Assembly: GCA_018697195.1 (NCBI GenBank)
Contig: CM031870.1
Coordinates: 6,707,521-6,771,520, forward strand
Length of the DNA: 64,000 bases
Source of the DNA: Certhia americana
Taxonomy: Eukaryota; Chordata; Aves; Passeriformes; Certhiidae
Direction of reading: 5' to 3'
Program-made: the position numbers and the translations under genes
Shown here: in pieces, positions 25,701-40,700 of the stretch
How the letters are laid out: each line of letters opens with the position of its first letter
Position numbering within the stretch: position 1 is the stretch's first letter
Notes under the pieces: generated by a model
What the model saw: the letters and a program-made list of their open reading frames with translations, nothing else
What the model was told of the DNA's origin: nothing
The model's database searches: none

Positions 25701-28700
25701 TGATTCCCAGGTTTTTGTAACAACCTTTATGCTTTCTCATCCATTTTGAAATTTATGAATTGGCTGAATTTATAAAGCCAGCTTCAAGCTCTTGCCTGTT
25801 CAAGTACCACTTTAGGGAAATGTGTGTTTTTGCAGACTCTACCATTTTGCTTATGGCATTGTTCATTTGCTTGTGTAATTGAGAGTATACAAGGTGGATG
25901 CATGTAATAAAAGCCTTGACATTCCTTTTAGGCCAAGGGGCCGCTTTACCTTCCACAATTAGGAATCACTTATGAGACAATACTGTTTTTTTGGGCAAGC
26001 TGTGAAGTCAGTAGAGGAACAACTAAATTGTTTTCAGGAGAGCCTGTATAGGAAAATACTTACCAATCCATTCAGAAACAATCTGACATTAAAGGTTGCT
26101 GTTTCTAATGACTGTGTTCTTCATAATGTAGGACATTAATGGGTGCCTTGAAATTAAGTCTTGGTGGTGCTCCAGAAGGGCCTGCTGGAACTGGCAAAAC
26201 TGAAACAACAAAAGATCTAGCAAAAGCAATAGCTAAGCAGGTACCAAAACTCTTTTTTTTACTTTCCACTGTTTTTTGGATATGTGGATATTTCTTAAAA
26301 TGCCATTCTTGAGCAAGTGCTGCTTATTTTGTAAGTATTCATTTACAGTTGGACTCAAACCTCTTAAAGGTCTTTCCCAGCCTAATGATTCTGTGATTCT
26401 TTTCCTTATTCACAGGAATAGTGGGTAACAAGCTCACATATAGAGCTGTGTCTATATGGCATCCTGGTTTTCTGATCCAAAATTAGCAACAGTAATCCCA
26501 TCCCATTTTAGATGCTAAGAATATTAGAGTGGACTTTGTGGTAATACTGAGAAATGTTCTCTGTTTTTGTTGTAGTGTGTTGTCTTTAATTGCTCCGATG
26601 GCCTCGATTACAAGGCAATGGGCAAGTTCTTTAAGGGGCTGGCACAAGCTGGGGCATGGGCCTGCTTTGACGAGTTCAATAGAATTGAGGTAATGTTCTG
26701 ACTCAGACAAATAAAATGAGAAAGCTTTTATTTAAGACACAAAAAGTTTTAGATTTAGACACGACAGCATTATTGCCAATTTTCTGCTTTTACTTGTGGT
26801 GAGGCGTCTTTGTTTTGATAATTAGTGATACAGAAATAGGCACTCAGCTGCCTGCTCTAGAGGCACATGCCTTCCTGTGCTGTGTTGCAGAAGTGTTGTG
26901 TTCTGGGTCAATTTAGTTGGGTAAAAGAAGTTCCTTCACAATTTTTTCTTTTATATGTGCTACTCCTTTGTTGGGAAAGAAATGTTCTTGTCTTCTCCTT
27001 GACAAATCAAGCTACAGTGGTGAAGTTGCATTTGTCTACGTTCAGCACAGGCCAGACAAATCCCAGTGGAAGGAACCCCAGTGGAGGGATTCCTGTAATG
27101 ACTAGAGCTAAGTGTCACTAACTGAGTGACCTGATTATCAATCTGTGTAAACAGACACATCTAATTCTCCCCTTGATCTTACTCTGGTCTTTTTGATTTT
27201 ATTTAATTTGGTCACTAATGACTTTAGATAAGTTTTATATTACTTTGATGAAATTCCATTTAAGTACATACTAGTAAATGTGGAAATTTCATGAAATCTA
27301 TTTTGTATGCATTAGTATCTTAAACTCCTTAATTTTTCCATTTTTCTGATGAAGCTTGTTTTCTAGCGAATTCAAGCATTAGCATTTCTTTCCCAACCTT
27401 AATACTTTAAAACAATCCGCAAGCTTTACCTATAATTTACCCTCAATTTTGGGCATAGAGTGAATCAGCTTTTCTGGAAAGCCTATAACTATGTGTCTGA
27501 GTTGAAGGGAAAGTGCTTTTAGAGGCCTCCAGAGGGAGTTCCTGTCCAACTAACTTAGATGTCTACATTCAGGCACACGGTATTTCCCTGAGGAGGCTTT
27601 TAGAAGCCTGATCTGTGGAGCAGTCTCTGTTAGTTGAGAAGAGAATAGTGGCACTAACTTTATAGAATCCCTTCTTTTGGGCAGCTAATACATAGGCTCA
27701 GGGTGATTTTTCCCTGGAGATATGCAAATACAGCCATCAAAATAAGCAAACAAAACCATTTTATATTAGTTCTCCAGGTGTCTTATGTTTTCCAATCTGT
27801 TATGTCTGTATTAGGTTGAAGTATTATCTGTAGTTGCCCAGCAAATACTTAGCATCCAGCAAGCTATAATTCGCAAACTCAAAACATTCATCTTTGAAGG
27901 GACAGAGATCTCTCTTAATCCCACATGTGCTGTGTTCATTACGATGAATCCTGGCTATGCTGGACGGGCAGAGTTGCCTGATAATCTGAAGGTAAGTCTG
28001 AAATCCTGCTTTCTTGTAGAAATTAAACTGAATTTGTGACTTCTGGTCTATAGTAATAAATAAAGTCATCAATTGAATAATAAACTGAAGTGTAATGGTT
28101 GCTTAAGGAAGAAAAACGCCACCACTCTGGACATCCACTCCCTTGCTCTGATATATCCCTTGGCTCACCTGTCCTGGCTGTGTCCCCTCCCAGCTCCTTG
28201 TGCACCCCCATCCTCCTGGCTGGTGTGTGCAGTGAGGAGCAGAAAAGGCCTTGACTCTGTGTCAGCTCTGCTCAGCAATAACTAAAACATCCCAGAATTA
28301 TCAACACTGTTTCCAGCACAAATCCAAAACACAGCCTCAGGCCAGCTACTGTGAAACAGTTTAACTCTACCTCTGCCAAAACCAGCACAACTGATAACCT
28401 ATTTAAGTATATCCTGCTGTGCTTTTCACTAAGCTTTAGTAAACAGTTATGGTTGTACAAAATACACAGAAGAAAGGCCTCAGTCTAGTCATATTGATAC
28501 CAGTTTACAGCTTTAACTGTATGCTCCCTAATTGGAAATTCTCTGGGTTTACAATGGCTTGGTGATCCAAATCCCAATTTAAATTTATTATAACTTTGTG
28601 AGTTGCTGAGACTCTATGGAGAGACTGATATGGTCCTGGCCCTTTTTCTAACATTGCCACAATTCTTTGCGTGATCTTTTACAAAGCATTATCCACACTA

Positions 28701-31700
28701 TGTGCTAGTTTGTCTGTTATGAAAGTGAGATAAATGTTACCTCTCTTTTCCTCTATTCATTGTTCTTCACAATTGACTCTTTCTAAGCATTTGTTACTGC
28801 AGTGATTAGCATGGACCTCATGAACCTCTTAATAAAATCAGAATAGAATAGAATCCTAAAGCAGTCTCATAGATTTCAGATGATTCATGAATTCTTTGCA
28901 TTCATGAATTTATGGAGAGATGCTATGCTTACAAAACAGGCACATTTATTACAGTTCCATGGTCAAAAGTTGGTATCTTACTTTTTTTTTCTTGCAGGCA
29001 CTGTTCCGAACAGTTGCCATGATGGTCCCAGATTATGCCTTGATTGGGGAAATTTCACTTTATTCTATGGGATTTCTGGATTCTAAGAGGTAAGACATAC
29101 TGAATTTTCTACCTTAATTGAGTCTGATATACCTCATTCCTCTATAAGGCATATATATGTGTTTGAGACATATATGTAAATCTGTCCATGTTTTGTTTCT
29201 CTGGAAAGTACTTCTTAATTTCCTGCTTTCTTGTCAATTCTCATTTACCACCTCATGTTGCCAGATGTGCACTTTTTACACAGAATCATTTGGAAAATAT
29301 ATCACAATACCAGACAGAATTCCTAAATTGTGCATGCATTCTCTAATATGGCATAATGTACAGTATTGCATCCCAGGTGTCTTGGGCTGTCTTGTCAGCT
29401 GCTGTGTCTTAGAACACTGCAGATACTTTGTGTATATAGGTAGCAAAATTATTTTCCTTGCATGGTAAGATATTTTCACTCTACATGTTATATTTTATTA
29501 TCCACAGTCTTGCCCAGAAAATTGTTGCCACTTACCGTTTGTGCTCAGAGCAGTTGTCATCTCAGCACCACTATGATTATGGAATGCGTGCAGTGAAATC
29601 TGTCCTGACAGCAGCAGGGAACCTAAAACTGAAGTACCCAACTGAAAATGAAAGTGTGTTGTTGCTTCGGGCTTTGCTGGATGTTAATTTGGCCAAGTTC
29701 TTGTCCCAGGATGTGCCATTGTTTCAGGTAAGGTATCAGGCCAGTGTGTTTTAGGTTTTATGATGATATCCATTATAAGAACTCACAGAAACAGGTCATT
29801 ATCTTAATTTAGAACAGTTTGATCTAGATAATGCCATATTAGAGTTTTTTCAGTCTTCTGATCTGGAGGAACTCTTTGGTTCTGTTAGGATTATTTTGAA
29901 AAGCAAACTTTCAATGGTGCCTTTTAAGTTATTCTATAAAATGTTTTAGATGATACCTTGTTAAAATCATCTTGTGCTGTTTCATTCACGGAGATCAATC
30001 TTTGAATCTTTCAATTCCTTTATGGCTTTGTGCTCCAAAACAGATGTGGATAATTAAGATCATTTAGAAATTTGAGTTTAGAATAAAAATGATGTTTCTG
30101 TTTGCATGCTGCTTTCATAGGAAATAAATTAAGATACAAAGTAATCAATATTGAATACAAAGCAATCAATATTGAAGACTAAAAGCTAGGGTAGAAGGAC
30201 GGCCAGAGTCACTGCTCCGAAATTTTGGATACATACCCTTCTATTTAATCTGAAATTCTTTGAACTGAAATTCTTTCAACTACTTTTACATTATTTTGTG
30301 TAATCCTGATGGGGGCATATTTGCAAAGGTTAATCTTTTTACAATAGCAACTGCAAGCACAGGTTTCTGTTTCATGTATGCAGAATACTTCCATGGCTAC
30401 AGTTTGCCTAGAAATTAGTTTTGTCCAGCTGAGGACATTTGGTTTTAAGCTCCTGTTATCTATGTGAATATTGTTTTACTTGGGATTTTTCTCTTTTTGT
30501 AATCTGTGTTTAAACAGTGTTCTATTCTGTCTTTCCTTAATAGGGTATCATATCTGACCTGTTTCCTGGAGTGGTTCTTCCTACACCAGACTATGACCTA
30601 TTTATCAAGGCACTAACTGAAAATATTGAAAAATTGAATCTTCAACCAGTGCCATGGTTCATTGGAAAAATTATTCAGGTTTATTTTCATATACTTCTGG
30701 GGAAAAAAAGAATGAGAGCAGAAACTCCCTTCATTCATTGTCTGTGTCAGGATGAATAGCTAATAGTTTCCTTACCAATTAATGGAGTATTACAAATGGG
30801 GTATTTTTACTGATTAAAAATCATGGAATAAAAGCCTGCTTTGGTCATAGTGATTTTGTAATTCAGACAATCTGTGAAGGAGCTAATGTGTGCAGCCACA
30901 TTGTACGGCTTGTGCTTCAGGATAGAAAATTAAACTGAATGGGTTACTAACTGAGGCAATGTAGCCTAGTGGACAGAATGTTGGACTGTTGGGAGTCAGG
31001 CTCTGTTCCCAGTTCTGTTCAGGTTCCTTGCGAAGTCTTGAAAGAGGTGACCTCACTTATGCTTCACTTCCAACCTGTGTTCCCACTGCCTCCCATTTAC
31101 TAGTATTGGGAACCTTTTAAACAATAACCTTTTTTCTTGTGCAGCCTAGTGACAGGGTAATGGCAAGGATGAAGATGTGTGGCCTGGGCCAAGGCCATCA
31201 GTGGCCTCTCCACCAGCAGTTCAGACTCCATGGCTTATGTTTAGACTTGCCTTATACTGCTTTCCAAACCATACTGTATCTTTTATTTAAGTAGGGATAG
31301 TGTTAACTGGTTAGGAAGCTAAAATAGGAAATAATCAGACTTAACATGATTAAAAAAAAAATCTTCTTAGGGGTTATTACAGGTCTGTGGTGGTTTTGCT
31401 TTGACAAGATCTTGTGGGGTGACTGAAAAAGCTACTGCTCTTGCAGTCCAAAGTCAGCCTCTGTGGAACTGACCATGTGCCAGATCTTCAGAGATGTAGT
31501 TTCAGTCCTTTTTTTCAGCTTCATTGGTAATCACTGATTTCAGTTCAGGCCCTTTCACTTCAGGGCTGTGATCTGCAGTGTCTGGTTAGTGCCCTCACAC
31601 CCTGTACAGTGCTGCTGTTGCAGTTGAGGGATGACATTTAGCAAGGAGAAAGGGAGGATGCCTAGGGAAGATGACTTCTTAAATTGTTTCAGTGAGAATT

Positions 31701-34700
31701 GACATAAAAGCATGACTGCCCTCTGATTTGGATTAAGGCTTTGGTCAGCCAGCAGAGTGCAGAGATTTGGTTGTGTCACATCTGAGTGCAGGAGAGAGAC
31801 TTCTGTTTTCAGTCACATAATACATAACACTTGCTTTTATGCCATGTTAAGGAGTGGCTCTCCTGTCACTGACAGGTATATGAAATGATGCTGGTGCGCC
31901 ATGGTTTCATGATTGTTGGAGATCCTATGAGTGGGAAGACCAGTTCATACAAAGTGCTGGCTGGAGCCTTGGCTGATTTGTGTGCAGGTAACATTGGCCA
32001 GCTACAAGCTTCTCATTAAATTAAGTAAATTCTATGTCTGTTATTCTTCCTTTCCTGGGATATCTCCAGATTGTTAATTGTCCTATATTCTTCTTTCTTG
32101 ACTGCAGAATTTCTATTTATTGAACTACTTTTGTCTGGTATATTTGTCTGATTATATTTTTGTCTACATCTACTTGAAACAGTAAGCCATACTAATGTGT
32201 TTATGCTTTTCTGAATTTTGTTTGGCATTTTATTTGTGCATAATACTCTTTAAAAAGTTATCTCTGATAGGATATTGTAAGTAGCTCCCATAAAGCAGAG
32301 CAGGTTTCATATATTTTTCTTTTTTTCATGGGGTTTTTTGCAGCAGACTTCTTGCTTGCCTTGTACGAGTAAGGGAATTTCTTATTTACTGCTACCTAGA
32401 TGGCAGTTATCTGGGGTTTTTTGCTTTGAGCAGCTCGAGTGGGATCCAATCATCTTGTTCAGCTATCAAATTTTCAAGCTCATGTATTTGCCTTTTTACA
32501 CAGAGAATGCCATGGATGAATTTGCTGTTGAATACAGAGTTATTAATCCCAAAGCCATTACTATGGGGCAGTTGTATGGCAGTTTTGATCCTGTAAGTCA
32601 TGAGTGGTCAGATGGAATTCTTGCAAAGGCCTTCAGGGAGCAAGCATCTTCTACCACAGAGGATCGCAAGTGGATTATTTTTGATGGCCCTGTGGATGCA
32701 GTTTGGATAGAGAACATGAACACTGTGCTGGATGATAATAAAAAGGTAGCCTAATTTTTGCCCATAACCTCATCCTTGAATAAACAGACTTAATTTTAGT
32801 AGTAGCAATATTGTTACTACATTAGTCAAAGGAGGTGTGAAATTCAGGAAAGGCTGATGTCCCTAAAAGCACTGCTTTGTTTCCCCAGTTGTATGAGTGG
32901 GTTTAGATGGTATTAGATAATATTAACCCATGGCTTCTTCCTAGAACCCTTGTCTTGCTCCTTCTTTATTGAAAAGAGGTTGATCATTAATGCTTTTTTA
33001 TTGGCCCTTTTAGGAGACTGAAATACATGGGCTCAGTTCTGTGACTGAAAACTGAACTTGCTTAAATTACATCGAGAATAAATGAATTTTTAAAAAGCTG
33101 CAGGTCATAACTGCTTTTTCTTGTGGAGTTATTTTAAGTTAGAGCATTGTTCTCTGTGTCTCTGCAAGCCTTACAGTAAGACATGGAAAACTTGAGACAA
33201 GGTCATAAAGTATCATGTATTGTAAGGGTACAAATGAATGAATGAGTGACACTAAGTGGAATGTTCAGTGATTTTATGACAGACTTTGCTTTAACTGTAT
33301 GATCAGCACTGACATGACATGACTAGACCATGTTTATGTGATGCTCTTCTTCCAGTTATGCTTAATGAGTGGTGAAATAATTCAGATGAGCTCAAAAATG
33401 AGTTTAATCTTTGAACCAGCGGACTTAGAGCAGGCATCTCCAGCAACTGTGAGCAGGTAATATGCAAGCATTCAGGCTTGATCTGTCCCACCTTGCACAT
33501 GTATTCCTCTAACATAGGCATTTGTTCTTCCCAGGTGTGGGATGATCTATATGGACCCACAGCAATTAGGTTGGAAGCCACTGAAGGATTCCTACCTGAC
33601 AACTCTGCCCCCAAACCTGCAGGAAGAACACCGAGAGCTGGTGCGAGACTTCATTCTTTGCACAGGTCTAATTTAGAAGATTAAGGTGACATTCGCAGTT
33701 TGCCCACTTGAAGGCAGGCATGCAGAATCAAAACTTTTTTTAGTATTACCATTAACAGTTTAGTCTTCAAAAACTTTTCCACCTCATTGCTTATATGAAG
33801 GAGAGCTCTTTGTGCTGTGTATTGTACTATGTTTTCTGTAGATGCAAATAAAAATAGGTGTGGGTGAGAATCAGTTTTTAATGAAAATCTAAAATCTCTA
33901 TTATTGGGCATTAAAATCTAATAAAATAATTGGAACAATATTAGGATTGGAGCTGTAGGAACCTTATTTATATGATTTGAGAATATTCCCATTGAGTTTT
34001 TGCAGGAAATTAGAATCAAATTCCAAAGAAGTACCAAGACTAGAAGACTTTATTTATAGTTTTCTTAGTTCATCAGAGTAAAATGATTATTCCTTTACCA
34101 GCAGATAGCCTGACCCTTTAGTGCATCTCCTTGAGTACTAGTCCCTGGGAAAAGGATAGGTCATGATTTCTATCCTGTTTTCCAGTTTGAGTTCATGAAG
34201 CAGATACCAGCAGCCATGATCAGTATTTACCCACATGCTGTGGCACTCGTGCAGGCACCAGTCAGCCCCAGCATGCTGGAATTGCTGCTGTGGCACAGTA
34301 TCTGATCTGAGTCCTCTGTAGGGGACCTCTTTTTAAGGGAGTATGAAACCCTTACCTTTGTTTCTGTTGGAATAATTTTGGAGTTGCCTAAGCAAGACGG
34401 GTGTCTCTCTAGGCTGAGCTTCTGCTCTGCTGTCTGGCTTAGTAATTGGGTAACAGAATTCCCACTAACAACTACTCTGTGGTAAAAGCAACTTGTTAAC
34501 TTGTTTTCGCCGTAAGATAGTGATAGGTGTGACTTTGTGAACATTTCAGTGCTGCCTCACATGGGCCCTTTCCTGATCTCTCTGTCACCTGGACAATTTA
34601 TGATGCCTTATGTTTGACTGAGGGTGAATTGAGGGTCAGTGGGGAATGTGGCAAATCCTGCATTGTCACACAGCCATTTCCTTTTCTCCCGGTAGGTCAA

Positions 34701-37700
34701 TGACTTATTTATGTGGCTAGTCGAGCCCTGTTTAGATTTTATTGACCATCATTGCAAAGTCATTGTAAAAACGTCCTCTATTCACCTGTGTTACAGCTTG
34801 ATGAAACTCTATTCTTCTCTCCTTGGTAAGTACCCTAAGCCACCTGTTTTTTATTTCAATTTTTCCTTTTTTTTCCTGCCATGTCCCAGGACAAAATGCA
34901 GGTTATAAAATGCAAGGAAATGCCAAAGGAATTCCTTACTGCTGATTTTGTATAACACAGTTAGTGATCTCACTGATCAGTGTTATTGATAGTTCTTTGC
35001 ATACAGAGCTTTCACATTTGGAAACTGGTGTCATTACAAAACTGAACATGATCTTGCGAGTATGTTCTATGTTTTGCTTGCTGTTTGCTACCATCTGAAG
35101 AAAAGAGTTAGGACTCTTTCTAAATATTTTTCTTCTAATTTCATTTTTACTTATAAACAGTATTTTACATAGATGAGATACTCGTTTTGTAGGTTGGCTT
35201 CATTCCACTGAAGACAGTGCTCTATTTTTGTCTCAGGATACTTTTGCAAAAATGCATTTTGAATTGGGATTTATAGTTATTACTGGCATTTAACTAAAAC
35301 TCAAAACATGTGTTTTAGATGAAATAAAGGAATCCGGTGAAGAGGACAGTGAAACCATGTCTGCTCAGCAAATCACCTCATGGCTGCAGGCCCTTTTTCT
35401 TTTTGCTGTGGTGTGGACAATTGGAGGGATCATCGATGCAGACAGCAGAAGAAAATTTGATTCGTTTTACCGCAACTTGCTCAGTGGAATGAATGAGGAA
35501 AACCCACGCCCTAAAAATGTGAAGCTTAACAGAAACAATATCTTCCCAGAAAAAGGTGTTTCTTCGTGACTGTGCTTGCTTGGCCTTTTATAAAGCAGTA
35601 AGAAAGCTTGGCTCTTAGTGTGCCTGGCAGATGTTAAGTCTGCAGCAGAGCCACCATCTGCCAAGCCTTGGGCTGCACAGTTGGGTGCCCTTTCCTGGCT
35701 CTTTTCAACAGGAGGCATATGCTACTCCTGGTTTACTCAAACACTGTGACTGAATCTGACCTAAAATCATTTGGTGATGATAATGGCAGTGGGGGTGTGT
35801 GGGGGGGAGGGTGGGACTGAAGGGCTGAGGGTGTATCTTGTGTACCAGAAAGCTTCCATTATCTCAAAGTTTTGGAAATCTCACAGTAAAAATACTGAAG
35901 TTTATTTTTATAATTTAATCAGTGGGTTTCCCTATGTTGTGTTTTTCAATTACCAGGAAGTGTTTATGATTTCTATTTTAACAAGCATAGCCATGGACAG
36001 TGGAACATGTGGACAGACTACATCAAAAAGGAAGAGCAAGTTATTGCTCCAGGGGCTAAGGTGAACATTGGTATCTTTATTATGGAGAACAATTATTTGA
36101 CTAAATTATTTAGAAGTATAGATAACTATATTAGGCTGTATGATGATTGCTTTGCAACATTTCATTAGTCTCTCTGAGCTCCGTTTCATGCTTTTGTCTC
36201 AATTCTGGTACCACTAACACTGGAAGTTCAACACTGCAGGTGCACATGGAGCCCTAAGGTTGTCTGGTGGTTAAAATTTGGGTTCTGCTTTGTTCTCTAA
36301 CAGCATTTGATATTGGGGAAACCATGGTGGGAAAAAGCCAAAGCCTGAATTTCAATTCCATTTCTGTTTTCAGTGGTTGATCTCATGATACTGTAGTATG
36401 AGTTACAGAAAGCAAGCAAAGAGACTTACTACTACTTTGGCATGTGGGGAACAGTCCTCAGAGTCCTGGATCCCCTCCATTTCCAAACAGGGGCACTCAG
36501 ATTTTAATGGCAGCTGTGAACTGAATGGAAGGGAAGCACAGCAGAGATCTGCAGATGAAATTCCAAGATAACTTAAGCTTGTTCAACTTTTCATTCCACT
36601 GTAATTGCAATTGTCCTGTCTGTTAAGAATATGAGAGATGTAAGATTACATTTCATTGGGCTGCTGAAAATCTTTTCTCAATATCAAATCCACAGCTGCT
36701 AATTATAAGTAAAAATGAGGAAGAGAAAAAAAAAAATCCATACCAGTGTTCCTTTCCCTTTGCACAGTAGGGGAACAGAACCAGGCCATTCTTAACTCTG
36801 TAGCTCTCCAGGCTTTATATAATGTCTGTGAACCATAATATAGGTAATACTGGTTGTGTTATTGACTGTATAAGCCCTGAACAAGAAATGGGGCCATAGT
36901 GTCTACTAGGACATTGTTATAGCTTAGGTTTTCAGATAATACAATTTTTTTTAAAATGCATTTGTGCTGCAGGGTTCCTGTAGTTGCTTGCAAATATTCA
37001 TGTTGATTAAGGTATTAGATGTTTGATTTTCATGTTTTATTTTACTTTCTTGCATAATAGGTATCTGAGCTGATCATTCCAACAATGGAAACTGCCAGAC
37101 AAATGTTTTTTCTAAAAACATATGTGGAGCATAGTGTCCCTTTGCTTTTTGTGGGTCCCACTGGCACTGGAAAAACAGCTATAACAAACAATTTTCTACT
37201 TAAACTTCCAAAGGAAAAATACATCCCAAGTTTCATCAACTTCTCTGCAAGAACCTCTGCTAACCAGACCCAGGATATTATTATGTCTAAGCTGGACAGA
37301 AGAAGAAAAGGATTATTTGGACCTCCAACAGGGAAAGAAGCTATAATTTTTGTGGGTAAGGCCTATTTTTCATTTTTTGAAAATCATTTTTGTTCTGGCT
37401 TTAGGCAAAGGAAATGGTTCACTGAGACTAGTAAATTTGGGTTACCTCAGTGCTTTTTTTCAGGTATCCAGAGAATCCTAGAATCTCCCAAGCTGGAAAG
37501 AACCCACAGGGATCACTGAAGGATAACCACTGCCCTTGCTGAGAGGTTTAAGTGGTGATTGTCCTTAGAATAGTCCTTAGAGTTGCATGTCCAAGTGGGA
37601 CATCACATGAAATAAAACAAAATCACTAGCCACACTAAGTTAAGCCATCACCCCTAATTATGCCTGTGAAGTGTAATAGTATTTGATTTTGTCAAGTTCA

Positions 37701-40700
37701 ATGGGAAGCAGGAATAACAACACACCTCCAGTTCAGTTATTTTTCCTTCTTAGAAGAAAACTGAATTCCTAAACACTGGGGGTTTTCTACTCAATGCCTG
37801 TGTTCTCCATAGATGACCTAAACATGCCTGAAAAGGAAGTTTATGGAGCCCAGCCAGCTATTGAGCTTCTCAGGCAATGGATTGATCATGGGCACTGGTA
37901 CGACAGGAAAGATGCATCCCACATCAGTATCATAGATGTCCTGCTTGTCACAGCTATGGGTCCCCCTGGGGGAGGCAGGAATGACATTACAGGTAGGAAA
38001 TATATTACTATGACAAGTGGTTATCTAGCTGACTGAAGTTAAGGAGGGGTTCAGATTCACTGATGGCAAATTGGACATTTATCTATGACTTGTGGATCTA
38101 CAGCTGCATTCACTGAGTGGGTCAGTGAACTTGAACAGGTTATGTTCAAGTTCAAATCTGTACCTTTACCAGAAGGAGTTTAATCAACATTAGGAGTAAT
38201 GGTTTTAGTGTTGATTAAACTGTGAGTGACAAAAGTTATTGTAAAATTAGCGATGGAGATTGTTTCAGTTTTCTGAAATTTGTTGGAAAAGGGAGGGAAT
38301 ACATCTGTTTGCCATGTCTCTGGCAAGTCTCTTCTGAAGCTGCATCTCCTGCTGCTAAGGTATGCTGCCTGCATTTATTTACAAGAATGTTATCTGCAAT
38401 TCCATGATTCCTGTCACAGCACCAAAAGGGAGTTTATATTTTCTAATGAAAAAATTGCATAAATAAAACCCCCTAATTTAGCTGCAGCTACATTATTATA
38501 AGCTATATACAGCTGCATTATTATAAGGCACTTCGTGCTACTTTGCTTCTTATAAATACTGTGATACAGATATAACTGTATGTGTTCTGAGGATGCCTTA
38601 TGAAAATAACTCTTCTGATATAGAGAGATATAAACTGATAAATTTCTAAAATTTACTCATGTATAGACTGATTCTTTCAGGTGAAAACCAATAGCAAGAT
38701 ACTTGAATTTATGAAGTTTTTACTGTGTCATATCATAATCAAGAAGGCTGAGGTGAGCTGAAATTTTAAATTGGGTAGTAACAGCCTTGTAATGGAGATT
38801 CATGTTTTACTTATTACATTGCAACAAACCAGTTGTTTTAAGTTAAATACTGATAGAAAATATAAACCAGTTTATATTTCTTTTGATTCACTGCTAGGGC
38901 AAAAATTTGCCAGAAACAAAATCATGAAGCTGGTGCCAGATTCAAATGTTTTTTTTTAAGTGACAGTCATACCTAGAAGATGCCAGCTGGAAGGTGGAAA
39001 AATATTTGAACATTTAAATCTCTTTGCTTTCTTCTCTGTGTGTTTCAGGACGTTTCACAAGGCACTTGAATATTGTCTCTATCTGTGCTTTCAATGATGA
39101 CATTTTAAGCAAGATTTTTACTGCTGTTACTGACTGGCACTTCAGCAAAGGCTTTGATGCTTCATTTCTGAGGTAATGGGATCTATTTCCTGTAGCACCT
39201 TTGTTGTTTTTCCCCTGTTATTTATATGCAGAAGTTAAAATTCTGTTTCTTTTCCTTCTTAAGGCTTGGTAAGATGATGGTCCAAGCGACATCAGTGATT
39301 TATAAATTGGCAGTTGATAATTTTCTCCCAACTCCTTCAAAATCCCACTATGTCTTTAATCTACGGGATTTTTCCAGGGTAATTAAAGGAGTTCTGCTCT
39401 GTCCACACACTCATTTGCAAGTAAGTTGTAGTTCAATTATGTTGTTGTAGGAGAGGGCAGTGAAAAAAAGTAAATTATTTTTATAATATGTGAACTATGA
39501 TTTCAATAGATTTACAGGATTTAAGATCAGAATAGTCCCTGAATTCCTTGTTATGTATTTTTTGTCTGTCTCTGAGGGAGAGAGCTATCATTTTGTTAAT
39601 ACCATTTGATTTGGTACAGTAGAGAAAAATGCTTTGACGTGAGAGTCACAGTTTGTATTGGCAGGAAGGACAAGATGGTAACTAGGTGAGGAATCCAGTT
39701 AATTTAGCAGATGCTAGGCCATGTGCTGAATGGCTTGGATTGAAAGATTCCCACTGAGTTTAGTCCAAGGTATAGCAGGGCCAGATGGACATTTCTAACC
39801 TTTGATTTTTGAACAAATCCTGCTGAGCCCTGTTTACCCATTCTTTTATATTTACCTTTTCAGGATGGAGATAAACTGATCAGACTTTGGGTTCATGAGG
39901 TTTACAGAGTTTTCTATGATCGCTTGGTTGATGAGGATGACAAGAATACTTTCTTTCAGATGGTACAAGAGACAACATTAAATAGCTTCAAGCAGAACTT
40001 TCATAAGGTATTTTTGGGTAATGTGCGGGGACCAAGATGATACTGATGCATTTTCAGAAATACATGAACATTGAGATTAAATCAGTATTGGATACATTTT
40101 GCAAGGTTTTGATCAGTCAATTTAAAAATCTTCTGTTCAGCAATGAGTATTCATATCAAAATGATTCATAACTTCTGAGGGATTCTGTGTTTATACAGAG
40201 GACCGACTGGAATGGAATAAATGTCTTGCACAGCATTTATCTGTGCTTTTACCCAAGATAATTATTTGGATGATCCAGTGAGTATAGTAGGTACCTTTGT
40301 GAGAAGCCTTTTTAGAGCTAGGGCTATATTTGAGAGCAGTATCTCTCTTGTGAGGTATGCATATATGGAAACCTGCATGTCAACCTACAGTATTATTTTC
40401 CGGACTAAGGTTGTAACTAGAACAGTGAAAACCAGTGTTTTCTGCAGTATTAATGCTACGTAGATAAGGATTATTATGACTTTAAGGAAAATAATTCTCT
40501 AATAGCTAGAATTATCTGTTGATTCTTGTCTTTTTCCTAGGTACTCAGTCATCTCTCACCTACTGGGAAAGTCACTGATGATAATATTCGCGCCCTGTTC
40601 TTTGGAGACTATTTAAAGCCAAGCAGTTCTGTCAAAATTTATGATGAAATCAGAGACTTGAAGCAGCTGACTAGTGTGATGGAATTCTACCTTGAGGAAT

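Noticed and set aside
30960..31020. tRNA gene
   Set aside because: The A-box and B-box resemblance is there but no cloverleaf or acceptor stem can be formed; a SINE remnant explains it.
35606..35666. Hairpin with TGGCAGATG arms
   Set aside because: A 9-bp stem with a 21-base loop in an intron is within chance expectation and has no other support.
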